NCBI RefSeq assembly: GCF_003205615.1 | Contig: NZ_PYBV01000058.1 | Coordinates: forward strand, 1 to 52,281 | DNA length: 52,281 nt | Direction of reading: 5' to 3' | Origin: Micromonospora arborensis | GTDB taxonomy: Bacteria; Actinomycetota; Actinomycetes; Mycobacteriales; Micromonosporaceae | In this document: positions 1-7,309 of the stretch, piece by piece | Numbering within the stretch: position 1 is the first letter of the stretch | How the letters are laid out: each line of letters opens with the position of its first letter | Program-made: the position numbers and the translations under genes | The notes under the pieces: generated by a model | The model's database searches: none | What the model saw: the letters and a program-made list of their open reading frames with translations, nothing else | Told to the model about the DNA's origin: nothing

Positions 1-2
1 GG

Positions 3-65
3 TGGCTGGCCGGGCAGGCGGCGACCGCGCTGGCGGTGAACCACCTTCTCTGGACGGTGTCCTAG
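3..65 (+). CDS. C-terminal tail of an unidentified protein (partial)
   Basis: Frame 3 is open from the window edge to a TAG at 63-65 and reads WLAGQAATALAVNHLLWTVS, a plausible alpha-helical C-terminus with good G/C third positions. The other frames here look non-coding. The palindrome at 103-150 follows directly. TetR-family regulators often end in a helix like this, and the palindrome would suit one, but twenty residues cannot identify a family. The gene begins outside the window. Confidence 0.35.
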   Translation, partial: WLAGQAATALAVNHLLWTVS

Positions 66-102
66 ACGAGCAGATCACCTCCGTCAGGGCGGATGCGGTA
101 GT

Positions 103-150
103 GAGCGGTATACCTCAGAGTCATATTCATACCTCTGAGGTATACCGCTC
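103..150. promoter_or_regulatory. 18-bp perfect inverted repeat, probable operator
   Basis: GAGCGGTATACCTCAGAG at 103-120 is repeated as its exact reverse complement at 133-150 around a 12-base spacer. The right half contains its own smaller palindrome, ATACCTC-T-GAGGTAT at 129-143, the 7-1-7 layout typical of TetR-type operators. The element lies about 90 bp upstream of the methyltransferase start. An operator is the preferred reading. A hairpin terminator for the upstream gene is the alternative, but the AT-containing arms and nested palindrome favour protein binding. Confidence 0.55.
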
Positions 151-241
151 AACAGGACATCGACATGGCGGGCAGCCAAAGCGGATGGCGAGCGGCACTC
201 TCCCGAACCCGTTAACCGCACGGAAGGGACAACCAGCCACT

Positions 242-1039
242 ATGACCGACACCAACCGCGAGGTGCTGCGCACGACGTTCGGCCAGGACGCCGAACTCTA
301 CGACCAGTGCCGTCCGAGCTATCCGTCCCAGCTGTTCACCGACCTCGCCACCCTCGCCGGCCTCGGTCGACACGCTCGGGTGCTGGAGATCGGATGCGGC
401 ACCGGCCAAGCGACCCTGCCCTTGGCACAACTGGGATGCCATGTCGTCGCGATGGACCTCAGCCCCGACATGGCCGCCATCGGCCGACGCAATCTCGCAC
501 AGTTCCCGAACGTCACCGTCGTCGCGTCGGCGTTCGAGGACTGGCAGCCCTCGAACGGCGCCTTCGACGCGGTGCTCTCCGCAACCGCGTTCCACTGGCT
601 TGACCCCGACGTGCGCATGATCAAGGCAGCTGACCTGCTGCGCCCCGGCGGATCCCTCGGCATCATCTCGACCCACCACATCGCCGGCGGGACGGACGCC
701 TTCTTCGCCGACGCACAACGATGCTACGAACGCTTCGATCCGACAACACCGCCCGGCATGCGCCTGACCACCGACGACGAGACCGCCGAGGAGGCAACAG
801 AGTTCGAGCGATCGGCACGATTCGGGCCGGTCGAGTTCCGGCGCTACGAGTGGCAACAGACCTACACGGCCCACGAGTACCTGAACCTGCTCATGACCTA
901 TTCCGGCCATCGCGCCATGGCACCGCAGGCGCGCAGTGGCTTGTTTGCGTGCCTCATCGATCTGATCGAAAACGTCTACAACGGAGAAATCACCAAGCAG
1001 TACCGGACCCGGCTCGCCATCGCACACAAGACACCGTGA
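242..1039 (+). CDS. class I SAM-dependent methyltransferase
   Basis: A 265-residue protein starting MTDTNREVLRTTFGQDAELY. The reading frame stays open upstream to the window edge, but that part is low-complexity and crosses the palindrome, so the ATG at 242 is preferred; GGAAGGGA at about 221-228 is a somewhat distant ribosome site. Motif I is VLEIGCGTGQ near residue 46, followed by the acidic VVAMDLS strand and the LRPGGSLGI post-motif. The family resembles Methyltransf_11/25 enzymes related to ubiquinone and trans-aconitate methyltransferases. The substrate is unknown. The palindromic operator upstream suggests repressor control. It converges on the epimerase gene. Confidence 0.85.
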   Translation: MTDTNREVLRTTFGQDAELYDQCRPSYPSQLFTDLATLAGLGRHARVLEIGCGTGQATLPLAQLGCHVVAMDLSPDMAAIGRRNLAQFPNVTVVASAFEDWQPSNGAFDAVLSATAFHWLDPDVRMIKAADLLRPGGSLGIISTHHIAGGTDAFFADAQRCYERFDPTTPPGMRLTTDDETAEEATEFERSARFGPVEFRRYEWQQTYTAHEYLNLLMTYSGHRAMAPQARSGLFACLIDLIENVYNGEITKQYRTRLAIAHKTP

Positions 1040-1069
1040 CCCACGACCACGCCGCGAGGTCCGGCCCGG

Positions 1070-2134
1070 TCAGCGGGCGAGAGCGGCCGGCTCCCGCAAC
1101 GGATCGGTGGCGAAGCCGGCCACACCCTCGGCGAAGCCGACCCGGGCGGTGTAGCCGAGCAGTTCGGCGGCTCGGCGCGGGTCGGCCACCACGTGCCGCA
1201 CATCGGCGGCCCGGGCACCGCCGACCACCTCCGGGGCCGGCCCGCCCATCGCCTCGGCCAGGGTGACCGCCAACTCCCCGACGGAGTGCGGCTCACCCGA
1301 GCAGACGTTCACCGGCAGCAACGTGGCCGGCGGCGCGGTGCTGGTCAGGGCCAGCAGGTTGGCCCGCGCCACATCGCTGACGTGCACGAAGTCACGCCGT
1401 TGCCGGCCGTCCTCCAGCACCCGGGGGGCGACGCCGGCGGCCAGCGCGGAGCGGAAGATCGACGCCACCCCGGCGTACGGGGTGTCGCGGGGCATCCGTG
1501 GACCGTAGACGTTGTGGTAGCGCAGCGCCCAGACCGCGCCACCGGTCTGCCGGGCCCACGCCGCGGCCAGGTGTTCCTGGGCGAGCTTGCTCGCCGCGTA
1601 CGTGCTGCGGGGCTCAAGGGGGGCGTCCTCGGGCACGAGCGCCGGGTCGAGGCCCAGGCCGCAGCGCGGGCAGGTCGGGTCGTACCGGCCGGCGGCCACA
1701 TCCTCGGGCCGGCGGGGCGCGGGACGCACCGTGCCGTGGCCGGGGCAGGTGTAGCGGCCCTCGCCGTAGACCACCATCGAGCTGGCCAGCACCAGCCGGC
1801 CGATCCCGGCCCGGTGCAGCGCCGCCAGCAGCACCGCCGTGCCGTAGTCGTTGTGCGTGACGTAGTCGGGACCGTCCGACGGGTCCAGGCCGTGCCCGAC
1901 CATCGCGGCCTGGTGGCAGACCGCGTCCACCCCGGTCAGCAAGCGGTCCAACAGTGGGCCGTCGCGGACGTCGCCGCGTACCACGTCGTGCCGTCGTGAC
2001 CAGGCGGGCAGCTCCCCGCCGTGCGCCTGGGGCAGCAGCGCGTCCAACGCCACCACCTCGTGCCCCTGCTCGACGAGCAGGTCGGCGACCTGCGATCCGA
2101 TGAACCCGGCCGCGCCGGTGACCAGTACCCGCAT
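1070..2134 (-). CDS. NAD-dependent epimerase/dehydratase, dTDP-L-rhamnose 4-epimerase-like
   Basis: A 354-residue extended SDR. The start is the ATG at 2134, which begins MRVLVTGAAGFIGS with the GxxGxxG cofactor loop; the upstream extension is not protein-like. SSMVVYGEG gives the catalytic Ser region and Y179-A-A-S-K183 is the YxxxK pair. Between them lies an insert with C130, H133, C155 and C158 (TCPGH and TCPRC), a likely zinc-binding knuckle known from dTDP-L-rhamnose 4-epimerases of the WbiB type. The probable reaction is C4 epimerisation of a nucleotide sugar in the cytoplasm. No other sugar-nucleotide gene is adjacent. The exact sugar is an inference from family resemblance. Confidence 0.8.
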   Translation of the reverse strand: MRVLVTGAAGFIGSQVADLLVEQGHEVVALDALLPQAHGGELPAWSRRHDVVRGDVRDGPLLDRLLTGVDAVCHQAAMVGHGLDPSDGPDYVTHNDYGTAVLLAALHRAGIGRLVLASSMVVYGEGRYTCPGHGTVRPAPRRPEDVAAGRYDPTCPRCGLGLDPALVPEDAPLEPRSTYAASKLAQEHLAAAWARQTGGAVWALRYHNVYGPRMPRDTPYAGVASIFRSALAAGVAPRVLEDGRQRRDFVHVSDVARANLLALTSTAPPATLLPVNVCSGEPHSVGELAVTLAEAMGGPAPEVVGGARAADVRHVVADPRRAAELLGYTARVGFAEGVAGFATDPLREPAALAR

Positions 2135-2320
2135 TCCCGTCACGGTAGGGCGGTTCGGCCGCCCGGCGGGCCGGTTCGGGTGACCCGTAAGGAGTTCACA
2201 ACAGCTGGCGGCCCGGTAAGCGTTCGGTAATGCGGCAAACCCGTCCGGGCCGTACCCGCGCGGAATAGCCTGCCGGCAGTGCACCCGCCGCCGGCCCACG
2301 GCGACGAGGAAGGAGCCGGG

Positions 2321-3625
2321 GTGTCCCCGTACAGGTCCGGTCGACGCGACAGCGCGTGGAAACCGCCCGGGGTGGACGCGGTCGAGCGAAGCTGGCGCAG
2401 CCCCCTGCGCGGGCCCTGGCTCACCGCCGTCTACGGGTCGGTGCTGCTGATCGCACTGCCCCTGGTCATCATCACCGGGCTGCTCGACTACGCCGCCTAC
2501 GGCCCCCGGTTCGACCAGGCGTTCCCGACTCACGTGGGCTGGTTGCGGCTACCCACGTTCGACTGGCCGACCCGGCCGTCCTGGCTGTTCCGGGTCACCC
2601 AGGGCCTGCACGTCACGCTCGGAATCGTGCTCATCCCGGTGGTGCTGGGCAAACTCTGGTCGGTGATCCCGAAGCTGTTCGCCTGGCCGCCGGCCCGCTC
2701 ACCGGCCCAGGTGTTGGAGCGGCTCACCCTCCTGTTGCTGGTCGGCGGGATCCTGTTCCAGATCGCCACCGGCGTGCTGAACATCCAGTACGCGTACCTC
2801 TTCGGCTTCGACTTCTACACCGCCCACTTCTTCGGGGCCTGGGTCTTCACCGGCGCGTTCGTGGCGCACGTGATCATCAAGTTTCCCCGACTGGTGACCG
2901 CGCTGCGGTCGCGCCCGCTCAGCGCGGAACTGCGTACCCCACCCGCGGCGACCCGACCCGAGCCGCCCGACCCGGACGGCCTGGTCGCCGCCGACCCCGG
3001 ACCGGCCACCCTCAGCCGACGCGGCGCGGTCGGTCTCGTCGGTGGCGGCGCGCTGCTGCTGGGTGCGCTGACCATCGGGCAGAGCCTGGACGGCCCGCTG
3101 CGCCACACCGCGCTGCTGCTGCCCCGGGGACGGCAGCCCGGCCCCGGGCCGAACGGCTTCCCGGTCAACCGCACCGTCGCGGCCGCCGGCGTACGCCCCG
3201 AGCAGACCGGCGCCGGCTGGCGGCTGACCCTGCACGGCGGCGGACGGACGGTCACCCTGGACCGGCCCGGGCTGCTGGCCATGGCCCAGCACACCGCCGC
3301 GCTGCCGATCGCCTGCGTGGAGGGCTGGTCGACCCGGCAGACCTGGACCGGGGTGCGGCTACGTGACCTGGCCGCGCTCGCCGGGGTGGCCGACCCGGCC
3401 AGCGCGCGGGTGTCGTCGCTGGAGCAGGCCGGGCTGTTCCGGACGGCGGTGCTCGCGTCCAACCAGGTCCTCGATCCGGATTCGCTGCTCGCCCTGCGGG
3501 TCAACGGCGTCGACCTCTCCCCCGACCACGGCTACCCGGCCCGGGTCATCGTGCCGGCCCTGCCCGGGGTGCACTGCACGAAGTGGGTCGCCGAGATCGA
3601 CTTCCAGGAGCGGACCGATGGCTGA
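2321..3625 (+). CDS. fusion of cytochrome b561-type membrane domain and sulfite-oxidase-type molybdopterin domain
   Basis: A 434-residue protein. The GTG at 2321 is chosen because GAGGAAGGAG lies 6-8 bases upstream, although the frame is open earlier. The N-terminal half has four transmembrane helices (roughly residues 40-65, 100-125, 145-165, 180-200) with histidines in TQGLHV, TAHFFG and VAHVII that could ligate haem, as in b561/NarI-type subunits. A linker then carries LSRRGAVGL (Arg233-Arg234) before a fifth hydrophobic stretch, resembling an internal Tat signal. The C-terminal domain has C332 in PIACVEGWS, the usual molybdenum-ligating Cys position, and ends in HCTKWVAEIDF. A membrane-tethered oxidoreductase facing outside is likely; its substrate is unknown. 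Confidence 0.85.
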   Translation: MSPYRSGRRDSAWKPPGVDAVERSWRSPLRGPWLTAVYGSVLLIALPLVIITGLLDYAAYGPRFDQAFPTHVGWLRLPTFDWPTRPSWLFRVTQGLHVTLGIVLIPVVLGKLWSVIPKLFAWPPARSPAQVLERLTLLLLVGGILFQIATGVLNIQYAYLFGFDFYTAHFFGAWVFTGAFVAHVIIKFPRLVTALRSRPLSAELRTPPAATRPEPPDPDGLVAADPGPATLSRRGAVGLVGGGALLLGALTIGQSLDGPLRHTALLLPRGRQPGPGPNGFPVNRTVAAAGVRPEQTGAGWRLTLHGGGRTVTLDRPGLLAMAQHTAALPIACVEGWSTRQTWTGVRLRDLAALAGVADPASARVSSLEQAGLFRTAVLASNQVLDPDSLLALRVNGVDLSPDHGYPARVIVPALPGVHCTKWVAEIDFQERTDG

Positions 3626-4082
3626 GCGACTGCACGCCCGGTACGGCGCCGCGCCCTGGCATCTCGTCGTGGTCACGGCCGCCATCGTGCTCGCCGGCTG
3701 GGTGGCGCTGCGGCTGGCCGACGAGGCGACGTTCGGTCGGATGCTGCTCTGGTTCGTCGGCGCCGCCATCGCCCACGACCTGGTGCTCTTCCCGGTGTAC
3801 GCGAGCACCGACCGGGTGCTGCGCGCGCTGGTGCGCGGCCGGGTCACCCTGCTCAACCACCTGCGGTTCCCCGCGCTGGGTACGGCTCTGCTCTTCGTCG
3901 TCTACTCCCCCGGCATCCTCCGCCTGGGCGAGACCACCCACGAGGCAGCCACCGGCCAGGACCAGCGGCCGTACCTGCCGCGCTGGCTCCTGCTCAGCGC
4001 GACACTGTTCCTCCTCAGCGGCGTGACCTACCTCCTGCGCCGCCGCCGTCAGGTGTCGGCGCAGCGGTCGGACAGCGCGTAG
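3618..4082 (+). CDS. small four-helix membrane protein, partner of the molybdopterin fusion
   Basis: A 154-residue protein whose ATG at 3618 overlaps the stop of the preceding oxidoreductase by 8 bp, implying translational coupling; GGAG at 3607-3610 is the ribosome site. It has about four hydrophobic helices (VVVTAAIVLAGWVAL, MLLWFVGAAIAHDLVLF, LGTALLFVVYSPGIL, LLLSATLFLLSGVTYLL) and a basic C-terminus. No catalytic motif is visible. Its position suggests an accessory or assembly protein for the upstream membrane oxidoreductase. Its last 34 bases overlap the 3' end of the convergent reductase gene. Confidence 0.8.
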   Translation: MAERLHARYGAAPWHLVVVTAAIVLAGWVALRLADEATFGRMLLWFVGAAIAHDLVLFPVYASTDRVLRALVRGRVTLLNHLRFPALGTALLFVVYSPGILRLGETTHEAATGQDQRPYLPRWLLLSATLFLLSGVTYLLRRRRQVSAQRSDSA

Positions 4083-4747
4083 CGGAGGAGCACCACGTCG
4101 CCGATCTGGCGGGCCTCGGCCAGCCGGGCCCGACGGCCCGGGTGCCACGGGAAGTCCCCCTCGCCGACGAACCGGGGCGCCCGACCGTCGCCGACGAAGA
4201 ACGGGGCGATCACCAGGTGCAACTCGTCGGCGAGACCGGCGGCGAGGAACTGGGCGTGCACCGTTCCACCGCCCTCCACCATCAGCCGCCGTACGCCTCG
4301 CCCGGCCAGGTCGCGCAGCAGCCAGTCGGGGTCGACCGGGTCGCCCGCGTCCACCACGGTGGCCAGTCGGCCGACGCGTTCCCGGGTCTTCTCCAGCGCG
4401 CCCGTGGCGCAGTAGACGAGCCGGTCCGACTCGCCGGCGGTGAAGAACCGGGCGGTCGGGTCGAGGTCACCGCGGGCGGTCAGGGTGACCTTGGTGGGCG
4501 AGGCGGGTCGGCCACCCGCCACCCGCTCGGCCCGGCGGTGCGCGGAGCGCACCAGCAACCGGGGATCGTCACGGCGGACGGTGCCGGCGCCGACCAGGAT
4601 CGCGTCGCAGCTGGCCCGGACCGCGTCGACCCGGTCCAGGTCGTCGGCGTTGGACAGCAGCAACCGTTGGTCGGCGGCGTCGTCGATGTACCCGTCGATC
4701 GAGGTGGCGCAACTGAGCAGCACGTACGGCCGCGTCGCGCAGCTCAT
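4049..4747 (-). CDS. RibD C-terminal-type pyrimidine reductase (dihydrofolate reductase fold)
   Basis: A 232-residue protein with the complete stand-alone RibD_C layout: YVLLSCATSIDGYIDD at the N-terminus, the CDAILVGAGTVRRDDPRL cofactor and substrate loop, and LMVEGGGTVHAQFL near residue 155. It has no deaminase domain. Enzymes of this fold reduce the ribosyl side chain of the aminopyrimidine made by GTP cyclohydrolase to ribityl. Its ATG overlaps the stop of the cyclohydrolase gene as ATGA (4744-4747), so the two are translated together and probably act in sequence. The deaminase needed for normal riboflavin synthesis is absent here, so the pair may feed another pathway or make extra precursor. 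Confidence 0.88.
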   Translation of the reverse strand: MSCATRPYVLLSCATSIDGYIDDAADQRLLLSNADDLDRVDAVRASCDAILVGAGTVRRDDPRLLVRSAHRRAERVAGGRPASPTKVTLTARGDLDPTARFFTAGESDRLVYCATGALEKTRERVGRLATVVDAGDPVDPDWLLRDLAGRGVRRLMVEGGGTVHAQFLAAGLADELHLVIAPFFVGDGRAPRFVGEGDFPWHPGRRARLAEARQIGDVVLLRYALSDRCADT

Positions 4748-5427
4748 TGGGCGACAGGCCGGTCAGGGGTACGCGTCGCGAGCGCCTCCGCCGCCTCGGT
4801 CTCCGCCGCCTTGGCCGCCTTCGCCGCCAGGTAGCCGGCGTTTGCCGGGGAGAGGAAGACGCTGGTGGGCACCCGTTCGGCCACGTCCACGCCGAGGCGG
4901 GTCAACTGCTCGGCCTTGTCCGGGTTGCTGCTCAGCAGTCGGATCCGCGGCACGCCCAGCGTGGCCAGCATCTGCGCGGCGGCGCTGTAGTCCCGCTCGT
5001 CCTCGCCCCGGCCCAGCGCCACGTTGGCCTGGTAGGTGTCCAGCCCGGCGTCCTGCAGCGCGTACGCGTCGAGCTTGGCGTACAGCCCGATGCCACGGCC
5101 CTCCTGTCGCAGGTACAGCAGGAAACCACCGCACTCGGCGATCCGCTGCACCGCCTCACGCAGCTGCGGCCCGCAGTCGCAGCGCTGGCTGCCGAACACG
5201 TCGCCGGTCAGGCACTCGCTGTGCGGGCGGACCAGTGGCGGGTCACCGCCGGCGGCGAGCCGATCCAGCGCGCCCGCCCAGTCGCCGAGGCCGAGGGCGA
5301 GGTGCTCCCGACCGTCGATGAGACCCTTGAACGAGAACACCCGGACGGTCGTGGCGTAGCCGTCGGGAAAGGACAACGGCACCGTGACCTGCGTACGGAT
5401 CGTGGCGACCGGCAATGCTTCGGGCAT
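4744..5427 (-). CDS. ribA: GTP cyclohydrolase II
   Basis: A 227-residue stand-alone enzyme without a DHBP synthase domain. The ATG at 5427 has AAAGGAGT three bases upstream. Zinc ligands C72, C83 and C85 are present (HSECLTGD and RCDCG), as are the RQEGRGIGL loop and AYALQD. The Tyr in AYALQD (residue 122) corresponds to the residue reported to be Met in the S. coelicolor paralogue SCO6655, which stops at the formyl intermediate (recalled from the literature). Its retention here predicts full conversion of GTP to the diaminopyrimidinone. The gene lies among glycosyltransferase, PTPS-like and flippase genes rather than in a rib operon, suggesting a specialised paralogue. Confidence 0.93.
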   Translation of the reverse strand: MPEALPVATIRTQVTVPLSFPDGYATTVRVFSFKGLIDGREHLALGLGDWAGALDRLAAGGDPPLVRPHSECLTGDVFGSQRCDCGPQLREAVQRIAECGGFLLYLRQEGRGIGLYAKLDAYALQDAGLDTYQANVALGRGEDERDYSAAAQMLATLGVPRIRLLSSNPDKAEQLTRLGVDVAERVPTSVFLSPANAGYLAAKAAKAAETEAAEALATRTPDRPVAQ

Positions 5428-5485
5428 GGGACTCCTTTGTCCGGCGCCACCGCCGCGCGGCGACGCGTAGCGTCTCACAACCGAC

Positions 5486-6424
5486 TCAACAACCGCCGCC
5501 GGAGGCGGCTTCCCGGGCGGCGGCAGGAGCCCGTTTCCGCCGGGCCAGCAGCACGGCGGCACCGGGCAGGCTGGCCACCAACACCAGTGCCCCGTAGACG
5601 GTGGCGGTGGCGACACCCTGGGCCGCGCTGAGCCCCGCCGCGCCGAACACCCACGCGGCCACCCCCTCGCGCGGCCCGAAGCCGGCGACGTTCAACGGCA
5701 GGCCCATGGCGAGCAGGGCGAGCAGTGTCAACGGCAGCAACCGCGACAGTGGAGCGTCCGCGCCGGCGGTGCGCGCCGCCACCAGGAAGGTGGCCAGGTG
5801 ACCGGCGACCATCACGGCGGAGGCGATCAGCACGCCGAGCCAGGTGCGCCGGGCCAGCAGCCCGGACCGCACGTCCGCCACGGCGGTCCGCGCCGCTCTC
5901 GCCCAACGCGAACGGCCGGCGTTCGGTACGGCCCGGGCCAGCAGCACCGCGACCAGCCCGCCCGCGACGAGCAGCGCGGCGGCGACCGGCAGGTACGGCC
6001 GCACCGGGGACGGGAACGCCGCGAGCACGACCAGCGCGACTCCGACCAGGACGACCTGCCCGGCGGTACGCTCCCAGAGCACCGCGCGGATGCCCCGGCT
6101 GACGTCACCGGCGTCGCGGCCGTGGCGTACCGCCCGGTGCACGTCGCCGAGCACCCCACCGGGCAGCGTGGCGTTGAGGAACACGGCCCGGTAGCAGTGC
6201 GCCACCGCGGTCACCAGGGGCAGCCGCACGCCGAGGCCACCGGCGACCAGGCTCCACCGCCAGGCCGCGCAGACCGTGGTGACCACCCCGATCAGCAGCG
6301 CCGCCGTCAGCGCCGGAGCGTCGATCAGTCGCACTCCGGCGAGGAACGGGCCGCCCCCCACCTGCCACAGCAGGACGGCGAGCAGACCCACCCCGCCGAC
6401 CAGTCGTGCCCAGGCCCAGAACAT
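5486..6424 (-). CDS. flippase-like polytopic membrane protein (LPG synthase TM domain / UPF0104 family)
   Basis: A 312-residue protein with about eight hydrophobic helices. The family pattern shows in LNATLPGGVLGDVHRAVRHG near residue 90 and in LPLNVAGFGPREGVAAWVF near residue 235. Proteins of PF03706 include lysyl-phosphatidylglycerol flippase domains and many uncharacterised presumed lipid or glycolipid translocators. It follows the methyltransferase by 66 bases and precedes ribA by 58 bases on the same strand, so it belongs to the same transcription unit. A role in moving the cluster product or a lipid-linked form across the membrane is an inference. Confidence 0.85.
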   Translation of the reverse strand: MFWAWARLVGGVGLLAVLLWQVGGGPFLAGVRLIDAPALTAALLIGVVTTVCAAWRWSLVAGGLGVRLPLVTAVAHCYRAVFLNATLPGGVLGDVHRAVRHGRDAGDVSRGIRAVLWERTAGQVVLVGVALVVLAAFPSPVRPYLPVAAALLVAGGLVAVLLARAVPNAGRSRWARAARTAVADVRSGLLARRTWLGVLIASAVMVAGHLATFLVAARTAGADAPLSRLLPLTLLALLAMGLPLNVAGFGPREGVAAWVFGAAGLSAAQGVATATVYGALVLVASLPGAAVLLARRKRAPAAAREAASGGGC

Positions 6425-6490
6425 CGACGCCGGCCCTCCCCATGAAGATCGTCCACTTGCCCTAGTGCACGTACCCAGGGCGTGAACGGT

Positions 6491-7309
6491 TCATCCGCCG
6501 GCGAGGAGGTCGCGATGCTCGACCCGTACGGTGAGCCGCCCGGCCGCCGCGTCGGCCAGCCGACGCTGGACGTACGCGTGGGCGGGTTCGGCGAGGTCGG
6601 GGCGTTGCTCGCACGCCGCGCCCAGCCAGCCTCGGAACCACTCGGCGGCCAGGTCGGCCTGCTCCGGGCCGAGGTGCCACGGGCTGAGCCGTTCGCGCAC
6701 GTCGACGCCCCGGCGGGCGAACGCGGCGGCGGTGGCGGCGACCGCGTCCGGGCCGAGCAGCCGCCGGCCGTCGACGGTACGCCGCTGGTGGTCGTTGAAC
6801 GCGGCCTCGACCGCCGCGTCCAGCGGGTCGGCCGGGTCGAGCCGGACCCGACCAGTCACCGAGATGGCGAACAGGGCGGGGCGACCGACGCAGGCGTCCA
6901 CCACCCGCTCGATCTCCTCGGCGCTGAGCATGTCCAGCAGCGCGGACGCGGTTACCAGGGCACCGTCGGCCAGGTCGGCGGCGCTGAGCCGGGTGAGGTC
7001 GCCGCACCGGGTACGCACGGTGACCGGTGCGCCGTCGGCGGCGGTCACCCCGGTCATGCCCTCGGCGGCGCGGGCCAGCAGGTCGGCGTCGCGGTCGTGC
7101 AGCACCCAGTGCTGCGGGCCGGGCAACCGGCTGGCCAGCCAGCGGCTCATCGAGCCGGTGCCGCTGCCCAGGTCGTGGATCACCGTCGGGGCGGCACCGG
7201 TCAACCGGGGGCGGACGACGTCGAGCAGGTCCTCGGCACGCGCCGCCGCGTCGGCCGGCTCGCGCAACCGCAGCCAGTCGGCGAACGGCAGGGTCTCCTC
7301 GGCGGTCAT
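6491..7309 (-). CDS. class I SAM-dependent methyltransferase in the pterin-like cluster
   Basis: A 272-residue protein with motif I as HDLGSGTGSM near residue 46, an acidic strand end in WVLHDRD, and TASALLDMLS as motif II/III. Its ATG overlaps the glycosyltransferase stop as ATGA (7306-7309), so it is translationally coupled. It has no membrane segment. The substrate is probably the glycosylated or pre-glycosylated product of the same operon. Family resemblance is only general; nothing visible distinguishes N-, O- or C-methylation. Confidence 0.85.
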   Translation of the reverse strand: MTAEETLPFADWLRLREPADAAARAEDLLDVVRPRLTGAAPTVIHDLGSGTGSMSRWLASRLPGPQHWVLHDRDADLLARAAEGMTGVTAADGAPVTVRTRCGDLTRLSAADLADGALVTASALLDMLSAEEIERVVDACVGRPALFAISVTGRVRLDPADPLDAAVEAAFNDHQRRTVDGRRLLGPDAVAATAAAFARRGVDVRERLSPWHLGPEQADLAAEWFRGWLGAACEQRPDLAEPAHAYVQRRLADAAAGRLTVRVEHRDLLAGG

